Assembly (NCBI GenBank): GCA_963565915.1
Contig: OY751489.1
Coordinates: 4,836,001 to 4,900,000, forward strand
Reading direction: 5' to 3'
Source: Entoloma clypeatum
Taxonomy: Eukaryota > Basidiomycota > Agaricomycetes > Agaricales > Entolomataceae
DNA: 64,000 bases
Both the position numbers and the translations under genes were made by a program. Each line of letters opens with the position of its first letter. Positions within the stretch are counted from its first letter, which is position 1. This document shows, piece after piece, positions 22,562-34,523 of this stretch. A model generated the notes under the pieces. The model saw only the letters and a program-made list of their open reading frames with translations. It ran no database searches and was not told the origin of the DNA.

Positions 22562-23666
22562 TATCGGATGGGTTTCAAACCGCTTGAACCTCCCTTTATA
22601 CAGAACTATCAGTGTCGTATATGTCCAGCAGGAGCTGAATCCAGAGTCACCTATCGACTGGAGTAAAGTTCCAGGTAGTAATTATAATAGCGTGGTGCAA
22701 TGCTGGATTGAAGTGTGTAAACAGTGGACGGCGGCAGAAATCGCATCAGGAAAACCCAAGAATGGCAATACTATCAGCGACCCAACCATCGGCCGGATCC
22801 ATCTTTCGTCAACCTCCAATATCTTGCTCATTTTTTGCTCTGTTCACACCAAACTTGAGAGATGACATCTAATACATTGTATTAACATATTCCGGTGGTT
22901 AAATGCAGTTGGGAGCGAGGTGAAAAAATGGGGTTTGTCATGCTTGCCGACCAATGTGGCGTGACCTGACGAAAGATGGGTCCGGCCGATGGTTGGGTCG
23001 CTGATAGTACGGCACAACTTAGTAACTCCTATATGCCACGATTGCCGGGCATGCGAGGCTCGGCTTGAACATGCCGTCAGTTCCATTCTTGCTGTATCTG
23101 CGCCGTATTCCTCCCTCGCTGCGTTTATTTCAAGTTTGGTACTGGAGCTGAGTCTATCGCCACCTCGGCCTGTTGGCTGCCACGTCGTGCGTTCTCTACT
23201 TCTTCAACGTCTCACAAAGCTAGCCGAGGGTGTGGCCTCAACCGTACTACTTTCGTCATCAGCATGAGCAAAACAGTGGTCCAAACTTCATAAACTTCAT
23301 CTTTTACGGCGCACATCCTGTATCCAGCCACGGTTCCCAAGCGAGTACTTCGCTGGGCCTCTACATATGTATGTATGATCACGCATGTATATATATATTT
23401 AAATTCTTGAATCCATTACTATCGCAACAAAAAGCGGAAAAATGGGAAGGTGTTTACTGTAAAATACATATGTATATACCGAAGAGTCAGAGTTAACAAA
23501 AGGAAGTGTGGCATGATTGCGATGCTACATGTTCCGGCAACGGAAGACTCGTCCGATACGTCGCCCCCGTTGTATCTTTGGTAAAAAAAAAAAGGAATCA
23601 CGATCAGTTCATTTTCAATGGAACGAAACCGAAACGAAAAACTCACGAGCGCTAATGAAAAGAGTC
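22562..23666. other. Intergenic region with a 43-bp inverted repeat
   Basis: A near-perfect inverted repeat (42 of 43 bp) occupies 22769-22811 and 22967-23009. No gene is recognised; the open frame 22509-22865 covers the left arm and is probably fortuitous. Confidence 0.45.
22769..23009. repeat. Long inverted repeat, 43-bp arms
   Basis: The arms begin TACTATCAGCGACCCAACCA on the left and are reverse-complemented on the right, with one mismatch and a 155-bp spacer. It could be a small foldback element or MITE of 241 bp. No clear target duplication was found. Confidence 0.75.
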
Positions 23667-25918
23667 CTAAACCTTCTCCACACTGTGTTCTTCCAACACC
23701 GATCCTTCTTCCCTTGCGCCCTTCTCACTCTCACTCGGCACACGGTCCGTATCCGCATCGTCGTCGTCCCCCGCCGCCGCCGCCGCCGCCGCTGCAGAAG
23801 CAGCAGCACCTTCCTGGAAGGCGATCTTGTGTTTCTCAAAGTGCGACCCATGATTTCTATCGATTGTACGTGGTCACCACTTTGTGAGGTTGAGAAGAAA
23901 AAAAAAAAACGAGAGAGTGACGCACTCGGGCCCGATGATCGTGATGCAAACGACAAAGGCGGCGACGACGCCGATAAGGATGCCCTGTACTTTCGCGTAG
24001 TCAGGGACGATTGTCGGTTTTCCGTCTTTCATGATGGTAACTTTCAGGTTGTCCCCGCCGGCTAGAGAGGGGGGACAATCAGAACATGAAGAACGGAGAG
24101 AGAGAGAGGGGGGGGGGGTAGCTGGGTACACACTGGCTTCTATCTGAGCAGACGCAGAAGACACCATCTAAAAAGAAAAAAAAAACACACACTTCGATTT
24201 CAATGCTGGCTGTACCAGACATGGGTCAAAAAAAGACTCACGTTACCGAGCTGGTACACGACACCTGGGAACGTCGCGCGGAACGCCGGTGGGGACATTT
24301 CCGCGAGCTGGATCGGGATCTGGTAGGCGTATTTTTAGTTAGGTGTGTCGGAAGCTTTGAGAAAGCAAGGGACGTACGACGCCCCAAGCCCCTTGGACAC
24401 CAAACTGGATGCAGAACGCGCCAGCTGCGAGACCGCTGAAGGACGAGGGCAGGATCCAGAGAGGGATAAAAGCTCCGACGAGGAGAACGAAAATACTGCA
24501 GGCATGTGTCAGTTTAGCTCAGGAGGGGGAGGGCGGGGGGGGGGGGGGGGGGGGGGGAAGGAAAGTTTTGAATGTACACGATGGTGAGACGCCGGCCGAT
24601 GTGTTGGCTTATCATTCCTGCGATGACTCCGCCCCTGTCGTACAAGGAAAGGGGTGAGTATCTCTGATGATCACCATGTGTGCGATGGGGGCTTTAGACG
24701 TACGAGATGGCGCCCTGAATCAGAGGAAGATTGATTGTGAGATTCAAGAGGAGGCGGAGGGGGTGGGCCGGCTTACGCAGTTTCCGATGATGGTGGCGAC
24801 CGTGGCCTGGTATGCAGTGAATCCTTTGGTAGTTTCGAGGTAGGTGGGGTAGAGATCTTGGGAGCCATGGGACAGGAAGTTGAAGCCTGAGAACGATCAA
24901 TAGAAGAACCTGCAGAAATATATATATATATATAAAACACACCAGTCATGAGCAAGACAGCATAGATGAAGAGCATCCAATGTGTCTTGAGCATCTGCTG
25001 TGTCTCGTGAAGGAAGATCTTGGTCTTCTGCCCAGTGGTCAGACCACTGCCACCCCGCGCCTTCTCTGCCTCTTTTGCCTTCAAGAATACCGCGCTCTCC
25101 GGCAGCAGTGCCCGGATGATAGCACCGAACATGGATATGCCCGCCGCAGTGTAAAACAGGGTTCTCCACGTCGTCTTGGTCTCCGGAACGAGCTTCAAGC
25201 TGATGACTGCGGCCAACAGGTATCCGACGGCGTACCCCTGCTGAAGGACTCCGGAGGCGAACCCGCGGGCCTCGACAGGCAGGTTCTCGAGGGCGGTGGA
25301 GGCGGCGAGACCCCAGATGCCGCCCATGCCGATGCCGAAGAGGGAGCGGAGGGCGAGGAATTGCTGGAAGGTTTGGACGAAACCGGCGCCGACTTCGAGG
25401 ACGGCAACGAGTACAAGGTTGATGACGAGGGGCCATTTGCGGCCGAAGCGATCAGACAAGAACCCGAAGAGGATCTGTGTGGAGGTTTAATGGGTGAGGT
25501 GGAGAAGGGGGGCATGCTTACAGCGCCAAGAGTACGGAAGAGGAGGGTGAGCGTGATGGCCGTCGTCTACTTATGCAGAGTATGAACTACTTATTTTGGG
25601 AAATTGCCAAGAAATACGCACAATGTCATGAGTCTGCCTGTGGAATTGGGTGTCTAGCCGTGATACGCTGAGGGATACAGAGAAGAAATCGATGGCATCA
25701 CATGTCCACGCAAGCCATCTTTAAAAGAGAATTAGAACAGAGTCCGATCGATGAAATGATTGAACATACCCAGTAAAGAAGTGAGCCCATTGAACCCAGG
25801 TCAACTCCCCCAACACCGTCAGCAATGGCCTCGTGTTGGCACGAGCCTCTTTGCGAGGAATCAGGTTTTTGAAAAAGTACGGCGCCATCACAGTCGGAGT
25901 GGGAGTTTGAGTGCCCAA
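23667..25918 (-). CDS. JEN1: JEN-family carboxylic acid transporter
   Basis: This is a proton-coupled monocarboxylate/dicarboxylate transporter of the plasma membrane (lactate, pyruvate and similar acids), in the MFS. It reads on the minus strand with many short introns. The diagnostic JEN signature Nxx(S/T)Hx(S/T)QDxxxT is present as NFLSHGSQDLYPT at 24843-24881. Other landmarks are LSDRFGRKWPL (MFS motif A), GIGMGGIWGLAASTALENLP, PVEARGFASGVLQQGYAVGY, PIQLAEMSPPAFRATFPGV, and VPDYAKVQGILIG, which matches the yeast Jen1 EDYAKVMAILTG segment. The C-terminus is an alanine run coded by GCC repeats plus an acidic tail ending EKV. The first ATG (25918) is used; one at 25888 is also possible. One intron contains a 23-base G tract (24535-24557). 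Confidence 0.88.
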
Positions 25919-26251
25919 GTTCTTATACTCGGTATAAGTAGAAGCCGCCTAAAAGGAGATGCGTCCCGTGGGACCGAGAATTTTAGTTTTAAATGTTTAC
26001 CCTGCATTTTAGGCGGGCGTTTTGTGGAGTTTTCTACGTAGTGACCGGGTCATATCAGTCAGGCGGTTAGTGCCTGAAATGCGTAGAACTTCAAGAGAGT
26101 TCACTCCTTCCACTTCTTTCGAAACATCCAAGTACAGCGTCAAAACTCTTGATCGAACCCAAATACAACAAGGTACGAGGATAAAAGAACGGAACAAGAC
26201 GGGAAAACTCCACATTCCCCAGCATTGACCAGCACATGGTTCCCAACACTG
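25919..26251. other. Short intergenic gap
   Basis: Contains the JEN promoter and the KRE33 3' end. Nothing else is visible. Confidence 0.4.
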
Positions 26252-29200
26252 CTACCGCTTCATCTTTTTGCCCCCTCGTCTTGTCGGCTTTTTCCCCTTC
26301 TCGTCCCCATCCCCAGCTTCTTCCGCCTTTCTCTTCTTTCCCTGTCCTCCTTTACCCCCAGCAGCAGCAGCAGCAGCGCCTTTGAGGCTCACGATCGTCG
26401 ACGCGCCACCACCAGCCTTGACAATATTCGCCACCTGCCCCTCCGCCGCCCTCCAATCCACACCTACATCATCGATGGCATATCTTGGTAAAGTCAAATT
26501 TTTTTTCCATCAGCGTATGGAGGAGTGATCAAAGGTAACAAACAGACATGGAAGACACTCACTTTTTCAAATCAAGCGAATCAATCATCTCCCTTTGTCT
26601 TTCCCTCAGCGCCCTCGTCGCCTCATCGCCAGCCTCGTTCAGCTCGTCCTCCACGCTCACTTGTACCGGTTTCCAATCCGTTGCTCCTCCCGTTTCCCCC
26701 CCATCACCACCCACAGCCTTCATCGAAGGAACCTCCGGTATCGAAGCCCCAATGGCCTCTTTCTGTATATCCACAAGCCTCTTGCTGAGTTTGCGTATCA
26801 CCTTCACAAACAACGCCAAGGCTTGCGATACAGAGATTTGGAGCTCGCTCTAGATATGAGGGAGGGGGGTATGTCATAACAATAAAAACAATAACAATGA
26901 AATAGAAGCAAGGGGAATAAGAAACTCCCCCCCACCCCCCACACTCACCTCCACTTCTTCAATCGACTTCCGTTGCAACCCCACCGCCAACAAAATAGAG
27001 CTCTGCACCGCACCAAGCCTCACCCCTTCACCCAACCTTTTTTGGAAATACAACGCCGCGACAGTCGGAAGAAGATCCATCACGACGTGGTAGTCCAACA
27101 TATTGTTCGCATACGACTCCAGCCGCTTCAGATCAAACGGCGTCAAAAGAATGGACAGTTCCGATGAACCGAGGTCTGCGTGATATTACGGGTTATTGAT
27201 TGCTTCTCGGGGAAGGATTCGGGGAAAAAGTGGAAGGGGGGTAAGATAAAGTACCTTGCGACTGGTCGGCGTCGTGTGCTTTGAGTCCTGCATTCACGGC
27301 CTCTAAAATGCTCAACGACGTGATGCTCCCGAATTCTCGGAATTTGTAGGAAAGGAGAGTTAGGAACCGTTTGCGGAAGTCTAGAGTAAGAGACAGGAGC
27401 GAGTCAGTTGATCAATCGATCAAATCAATGAAACGAGTGGGTAATAGGTAATACCCCACCTGCACAGAAGAAGACGAACCTTTGGCAAATTCACCCAACC
27501 ACCCCATCTCGCTCTCGACCGAGCTGTTCAATCCCCTCACCATCACACACGTATGCTCTCCAGTAAGCTCGCTCGACGTCTGGCGGACATAAAGCGGAAC
27601 AAACCCAGCGCGCTTCCAGAACCTGTTTAAAAAGTAAGCCTGTGTCGGAAAAAAAAACGTGGTTTAAACTGACCGCAGAAGTTGTGGCGTAAGCCCGTAT
27701 GACACGCCAAGATAGTCTAAAGGCTCGGGTTTACGCTCCGTCAGCCGTTGAAGAAGCGGTGGCATGGCCGTGACGGGTCTAACCGCAAGTTTATCATGCA
27801 GGAGGTCTGCGCTCTGTTAGAGACCGAGGGCTATACGTTAGTCAGGCTTTTTCCGCCAACAGGGAATTCAGGCGTACAGGGTCGACAACAGTAGCATCCG
27901 GATACTCCGTTTCCACCCTCGGAACAGACTCGTCAAGGTTGAAGTATTCCCCACTGTAGAACGAATTAAGCGCTTGGATCGCTCGGGACCCATACCCCAT
28001 CTGTCAACACACCAGTCAGATATGGGGTGGTGGGGAAGGGGAAGAAAAAAAAAGCCTCACATTGGCATAATCCGGATGACAAGCAATCCGAACAATCCTC
28101 GCCCCACTGAGGCCCCCAAACCTCCCCTCCTGAAACTGCTGACTGACAAGCCACGGTATCATATCCCCACCCGCCCTCAACCCCCTCCCCAACCCGTCCA
28201 TAATCGCATCCTTGCTGATGTTCCCCTCCAGCGCGACCTGCAGCACGACCAGCGGTTCCGGCAGATGGCTCTCGTCGTCCTTGATCGGGGGCAGCAGCAC
28301 GAACAGATGGTGCGCGGGCGCATCGGACAGCAGCTGCAGGTCGTTCGGCTGGTTCTTATAGTGCGACGCGACGTAGAGCGCCATCATCCGCTGCAGAAAA
28401 ACCTCGGACGCAGGGTGGTAGCTGAACAGCGTGTCGCGGCTGACGTAGAACAGCTCGCACGTCGACGGGTGCGGGCACCCCTGCGTCGGCGCTTTCGGGA
28501 GGACCGTCGCGTCAAGGCACAGGAGCCCGTTAAGCCACTTTTCCACTTTGTCGCCGGCCGAGTACCGGATGGGCGTGTCGAGCTTCACTTCGCGCAGCGT
28601 GCGCGCTTTGGGGGCGGGTCTCTGTGTGGCCTTTTTGGATGAGGAAGAGGCGGGGGCGGTGTCGTTGTCTTTGGCAGTTTGGGCAGGGTCTTTGGTAAGC
28701 GAGGGTCGGGTGCTTTCACGCAGCTGTTGGATGAGTTTGAGGGAGAGGGAACGGCCGGTGCCTTCGTAGCCGTTGATGGTGGAGGCTAGGAACACGAGGT
28801 AGGGCCCGATGAGGTTTTTGACGAGGGGAAGGGGGATAGCGGCGGCTTCGTCTATGATGACGAGCTCGGCTTGACCGAGGACGTGGGCGTCCTCTGGCTG
28901 AATGTACTATTGACGAGTTTAATAAACGATTCAGGGGTCGCAAAGTCCCAAAACACACCTGTATCGTCTGACGGTGCTCCTTGAACACATTGACCCTCAC
29001 GATCGCGTTGTTGAACTCTGGATTCGTGCTCTGCGCAATATCATAGTCCAAGTGCTCCTCGTACCCCAGCGCATCCATCCCTTTGAATATGAACTCGAAC
29101 AGGGTCTTGAGGTTCTCCGGACTCGGACTCGTCACAAAGATGTTCGAGTAGCCGTGTGCCAAGGCAGCAGCGATAGCCAGTCCCAGCGCCGCACTCTTGC

Positions 29201-30262
29201 CGCGACCTCGCCCCGCCGTGAGCGTTACCGTGGATGAAAGAGTCTTCTCCGCGATGGCATCGATAAAGGTAAGGATGGCCTGGGCCTGATCGATCGTTTT
29301 GGCAAGTTTCATGAGGTCGCCTGCCGGCTTGGTGTCTTCGAGAGAGGACTTGAGATCCTTGAGCTCCGAGTCGACCTGCTTGCTCTTGCCGGGGGTGTCT
29401 TCGATGGGAGTGATGTCCTTGCCTCGGGAGATCGGGAGCACGTTGAGTTCGTCGTCGAGGACGAGGCAGTCGTCGCAAGACCCCAGCGAAAGGATGAATC
29501 GTTCATTGAAGCGGGCGACGACAGAGTCATGGGAGGATGTTCGGTAGCGTGAGTGAACGTCCTGGAGTGAAAGTTAAGGAATGGCGGAAGAAAGGTATAG
29601 GGAGGGAGACGCACCATAGTCATCGTGTAGAGCTGCTTCAAGGACGTCATCGTTTTCAGGAGAAGGACTACAAGGCCGCCGCCTTCCACCGTCTCGATCG
29701 TCCTCGCGAGAAGATTGGGGGTGATGGCCTCAAAGTCTTGCAGAACGCACATTCCATACGTGTTTCCAAGAATCTTGTGTGATTCCTTGTAATATCTGTG
29801 CCAAATTTCAGACCAGAAAAGAGGAGACACTGCACACACATACGTGTACCGAATGTCCGTGACAGTTACGAAAATCTCGAAAGGGTTCTGTTCGTTTGGT
29901 TCTCGAATGCCCCGCTTAACGTCTCGCTTTATTTTCGCCTCACGTTTCTTGCGGTGACTGTGTGAAATGTATGTCGTAAGACGAACGACGAGCTTATGGC
30001 GGGTTACATACGTCGTGAAACCCAGTTCCTTTTTGTAGCACCATAGGACAGAAGGACGAGCTGATACCCGGGCTTGCGACAGCAAGAAGTGTAGATTCAC
30101 AATCTAAATGCGCCGCTGATTGAGTTAGATTTGGCCAGTCGAGCTCGGGTGACGGACCTGGTCCCGCCCCTTGTCCCCGACCAGAACGATGAAAGAACGA
30201 TGGTTTTTCTTGACATTGTTGTTGATCAAGATCGGTATTCGAGGGTCAAGCTGTTTCCTCAT
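26252..30262 (-). CDS. KRE33: RNA cytidine acetyltransferase (Kre33/NAT10)
   Basis: This essential nucleolar enzyme acetylates cytidine (ac4C) in 18S rRNA and, with an adaptor, in tRNA, and acts in small-subunit assembly. The minus-strand gene starts at 30262 (MRKQLDPRIPILINNNVKKN), a conserved N-terminus. It has about ten introns. Visible landmarks are the Walker A region GRGRGKSAALG (about 29179-29217), Walker B VIIDEAAAIPLP (28826-28862), FLASTINGYEGTGRSLSLKL just after it, the acetyl-CoA binding part RIVRIACHPDYANMGYGSRA (spanning an intron near 28060), YLGVSYGLTPQLLRFWKRAG and FVPLYVRQT. The C-terminus is lysine/arginine-rich (GKKRKAEEAGDGDEKGKK, ending RRGGKKMKR), a typical nucleolar tail. 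The size, roughly 1,000 residues, fits the family. No lesion is seen. Confidence 0.94.
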
Positions 30263-30692
30263 TCGCGGAAGGAGCTTGAGGAATGAGAGTACGAGGACAA
30301 ATTTTAATTTCCCACGATCGAGTTATGGACATCTGTGTTCACTTTCGTTCTCTCTCGACCCGTTCTCGCTGCCCCTGGTTTCGGACGCCACAATCCCCAT
30401 ACGATGTCGGACTTGAGCCTAAGCCACGGCAACGATCTCGAATTGCGAATTCATCTCCATCATACCCCGCCACTTGTAACGCACGCCAAACGCGGGTCTG
30501 ATCACGTGAACGGACAGGACCTTCGTCACTGGGGGAGTGGTGATGGGCAATACACGGTTATTTGAAGCTCCGATGTCAGACTCACTCCCGCCAAAATAGA
30601 CTTGGATTTTGGCAAGAATCGGTACAGCATGAATGAGTAAAAATGGTGTCAAGCTTGTATGGAGAAAATGAATCAGAATGGTATTTTACATG
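30263..30692. other. KRE33 upstream region
   Basis: Presumed promoter of KRE33, with no other gene. The Tc1 element begins at the right edge. Confidence 0.4.
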
Positions 30693-31992
30693 TACAGTGC
30701 CTCACAAAACTGATTCAATGTTTGCTACTTTGTGAATACCTTCAAAATAACTTTGCAAATAATGCCAATCAAAAGAAGGTATTGGTACCTGGTTAAAAGC
30801 CCTGCTTCAGGACTCTTGGAATCTGCAATAATTATATAATTCCCATAAAAAATGATCAATATATGATCAAATTACTCCAGGGACTCATTGAATCAGTTTT
30901 GTGAGTATGTACAATAAATACAGTATTTTATACTTTAGTACTTGGTATTACCCCCCTTAGCTTTGATTACTGCCTCTACCCTTCTTGGCATACTTTCTAT
31001 CAGGTTTTGACACACTTCTGGCTCTATATTATTCCACACCTCTGCTGCTCTGTCCCAAATCTCCCAGACTCCCTTGGGTGGTGTTGGATATTCATTCAAC
31101 TTCCTTTTAATATAAACCCAGAGGTGTTCAATAGGATTGAGGTCTGGGGACTGTGCAGGCCAATCCAGCAGAGCAATATTCTTGCTGTCCATCCATTTTT
31201 TGGCCTTCTTGGAGGTGTGCTTGGGGTCATTGTCCTGCTGAAAAATGATCTCCTCTTCAGAGATTCCACTCTCCTCCATGCTGGGCAGCAAATTGTCCTC
31301 CAAAATGGACACATACTGATCAGCATCCATCCTCCCCTCAACCTCTGCAAATCTCCCCACACCTTCCCAACCCATACAACCCCAAACCATAATATTTCCT
31401 CCCCCAAACTTGACTGTGCCCTGAACCTCTCTTTCAATAAACCCCTCACCCTTCTTTTTCCAGACCCATTCCTTGCCATCTGACCCAAACCTGTTGATTT
31501 TGGTCTCATCTGACCAAATGACCCTCTTCCAGTCCTCCACTGTCCATTCCCTGTGCTTCATAGCAAATGCCAACCGCCTCTTCCAATGTATGGCCTTTAA
31601 GAAAGGTCTTTTCTTCTTTGTTACAGCCTTGAATTGAGAACCCTTCTCACAGTTTCTGGGGAGACAGGATTGGAGATGACAGTGTTGATGTGTTTGGTAG
31701 CCTGCACAGCATTGGAGGCTCTCCCTGAGGTGATTTGTGAAAGTATGTTTCGTGTGTTGGTGGGAGAAAGCTTGGATGGATGACCACCAGAAGAGAGATT
31801 GTGATGAGGAAGAAGATTCTGAAGCACTCTGGAGACAGTTGGTTGGCTGACACCCAGGTTAGAGGCAATATGACGAGTGGAGTGACCATTGGAGGCCAGA
31901 GAAAGGTTTAATTCAATTGGTATTCTTTGCAGAGTTATCTTGAAGGTATTCAAAAAGCAACAAACATTGAATCAGTTTTGTGAGGCACTGTA
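30693..31992 (-). mobile_element. Tc1/mariner transposon
   Basis: The element spans 30695-31990 (1,296 bp) and is flanked by TA on both sides (30693-30694, 31991-31992), the Tc1/mariner target duplication. The 30-bp terminal inverted repeats (CAGTGCCTCACAAAACTGAT...) are perfect, and imperfect similarity extends further inward. A transposase lies on the minus strand, broken by one frameshift. It looks fairly recent. Confidence 0.95.
30935..31953 (-). pseudogene. Tc1/mariner DD34E transposase, one frameshift
   Basis: The N-terminal part (31953-31621) is a helix-turn-helix DNA-binding domain (HSTRHIASNLGVSQPTVSRV). The C-terminal part (31573-30935) is the catalytic domain with WSDETKIN, FQQDNDPKHTS and SPDLNPIEHLW. 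Thirty-four residues separate the second Asp from the Glu, so it is a DD34E enzyme of the Tc1 group. The two parts are in different frames; the frame breaks near 31625, just where VRRVLNSR should run into KAVTKKKRPFLKA. One small indel therefore inactivates it. All three catalytic residues are present. Confidence 0.92.
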
Positions 31993-32389
31993 TTCTTGCA
32001 AACAGAACCTTTATTAAGTAGCGAGATGCTAGTAAATCAATGCTCTATATCATGAAATGACATGCTTCTGCTCAGAAATTTTGAATTTTGTTTGCAAGAA
32101 TACAAATAAAATGGATAAAAAACACGTCTTGCGTATTTGGTTTAGTGACCAGTTCCCCTTGAATTCGAGAGCGAATGGGTGATTACATCACATAATTAAC
32201 ACATCGCGACGCGTCGTTGCTTGTAGCTGACTTGTAGTTATGGCACTTTCTATCACTTTGCAATGAAATCTACACCCAAGATACCACCTACCACATTATA
32301 TGTCTTCAGTAACATATGGGAACTCTCAAAAGCATTTTCCGATGGAATCCCACTCGAAAACGATCCACTGCACAGAAAAAACAAACTAC
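31993..32389. other. Flank of the Tc1 element
   Basis: A perfect 14-bp inverted repeat GTATTCTTGCAAAC (31990-32003 and 32090-32103) touches the right end of the Tc1 element. No gene is seen. Confidence 0.5.
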
Positions 32390-33230
32390 CTGCATATCCA
32401 TGCCCACTGTTGAACCACTTGAGACCAATGATGAAGAAAAGGAGAATAATGGAGCCATTGACCCTCAGGCCTTATGAGCAGCTAAGTTCGAAAAGCGATA
32501 CCAAAATGAAAAGAAAAGGATGACATGAACAGCAAAGGCACTTAGCCAGATCAAGAATCTGCTTGGCCAATCCGAATCCGACTGTGTCTCCACTGTTGCG
32601 GAGCTCAAGGACACAAGATCTGAGCTAACTGAAACCCAGACCCAGCTCTCGCAGCTAAAGGAGAGACTGAGGTCATGCAGAGGAAAAACCATTCACTTTC
32701 GATGTGTGCTGCACGCGCGCCAGAGCAGAAACTCCGAGCTGTGGAGAAAGCAGTGAAAAAAGCAACAGCAGCCACCAAAACTCAGGGGACGCACCATTTA
32801 AAGGAGAAAGGAGTCATCTCGTCGACAACACGGACCCTAGTTCGGGATCTTGTCAGTCTTGGCATTCCTGTAAATCATGTCAAACCTGCTGTGAAAAGGG
32901 TTTTGGAGGGTTTTGGAGCTTCAATTGATGGGAAATTCAGTTGAAGAAGCGTTAGCCTCGAGGGTGGTATTGCCGCAAAGATCCAGGTTGTCAATGAGAT
33001 CACTCATGCAAGCAGTGCGTAATGTATTCACTTTTTTGATGTGAAAAACTGATGGCTGTGTTCTGAGGTGTCACTATCAGTGGCGATGGAACAAGCCACA
33101 AAAACACCAACTATGAATTGTGTTGCATGAATATCATCAACGATGATGGAACAATATATACTGGCTCGGTCTCAACTCTAAGAGGTAATGTGGACCGATG
33201 CATCGGTCTTGCATCGGTCCGGTTCAGTTT
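32390..33230 (+). pseudogene. Broken member of an Agaricomycete multigene family
   Basis: The sequence reads, in shifting frames, a coiled-coil region (SQIKNLLGQSESDCVSTVAE, then ELTETQTQLSQLKERL), a basic segment, HLKEKGVISSTTRTLVRDLV, then SVSLEGGIAAKIQVVNEITH and, after a 61-bp intron (donor GTGCGTAA near 33016), VTISGDGTSHKNTNYE. From memory, the LEGGIAAK...GDGTSHKNINYE arrangement occurs in a large Agaricomycete protein family of unknown or transposon-linked function. It is broken by a TGA at about 32942 (CGA expected) and by at least one earlier frameshift. The 3' part is lost. Confidence 0.5.
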
Positions 33231-34523
33231 TCTGATAATCTTGTGAACCAAAAATTCGGTCTCGGTCTCAGTCTCTCTATTTTGAGGGTCAAAAACTGGA
33301 CCAAATTGGACCTTTAAACACTAATTGGATGACACAGTCATTCAACAGGCTACTCATGATGCCCAGGCCATGTTTTTCAAGATTTGCTGTGATGTTCTCT
33401 GGAAGGCTATCCCTCTGCATATTTGCGCAAAGCTTGTCATCGCCGACCTTCATCCGTCAGCCACTTCACCAAATTTGCCTGCACCTCGTGTATGCCCTGC
33501 CTCTCAGATCAATGACCCACCTGCCGATTATCCCACTGCGGACAATGGTACAGTTGGAGACCATCTCGCAGTACAAGGACACAAGGTGATATTTCGGAAG
33601 GCAAAGACTACAGCTCAAACACCTCGAAAACCTCGGCCAGCATAACAACGAGAACAATTATGCTATATGTACACAGCTCCACCCTCCCTGCATGCCCCAA
33701 ATGCGAACCCCAATCCACCGCGACTACTGTCACTGCCTCTGCACATCGCAAGTCTGGTCCCACCTCCACGAGAAGTTCCAATTTCGTCTCCGCAACCACA
33801 TCTGTATCCCCCATGGTTACCGCTTTCTCAACATGTCCCAGACCTAAGCACATATCCGCTGCACCCGATGATGCCAATCCTGCAACATTTTCTGAGCCCA
33901 AGTCCAAGTCCACCGCCATGCCAATGCAAACAGGACCAAAGCCGAGACAGTTGATGCCATCACAAATGTAGTCTGACTCCGAGTTCAAGTCCGACTCCAT
34001 CAAGTTTGAGTTTGAGTTTGAGTTCTGATTCTGATGATTGACGTTGCAAGCGCTGTGCAAGACACAAGAGATTGACCATGGAAGGTCGATATTTCTCTGT
34101 TTGGGAGGAGGTGTGGGGGAGTGGTTCTGGCTGACCGCGGATCTCGTCATGCATCTGGAGTCATGTGATCAGTCATGTAGCAGTTTGTTCGTAGATTTCT
34201 GTTTCTTTAGCTCACTCATCTGAGGCAACGACACTCCGACTCTTTTTGCCTTCACGGCTCATCTGACCCCATCTCTGAACACTGCGCAACAGCACTCGCC
34301 ACATCACTTCGCCACTTTGGAGGTGTGGGCGCTGTTCATAGATTCCCAGGCAAAACTCGAGGAATTCAGCGTCCTGGACTCTCTGAGCTTGAATCCTCCT
34401 CATATGTTCTGAATCATATTATTATGGTCCCTGATGCAACCCTGATGTTCGTTCCTGTTTTGCTCAGTTGTACCAAGCAACCCACATGCCCACCCCCAGC
34501 CTTCCGAAAACAACCCTTCCGAT
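33231..34523. other. Unassigned region
   Basis: Open frames here (33325-33645, 33660-33971) have low complexity (Ser/Thr/Pro) and no known domain. A short GAGTTT repeat lies near 34004-34025. I see no gene I can support. Confidence 0.3.

Noticed and set aside
24980..25585. Plus-strand ORF of 201 codons over the JEN gene
   Set aside because: Antisense to well-supported transporter exons; no domain.
27974..28642. Plus-strand ORF of 222 codons over KRE33
   Set aside because: Antisense shadow of conserved acetyltransferase exons.
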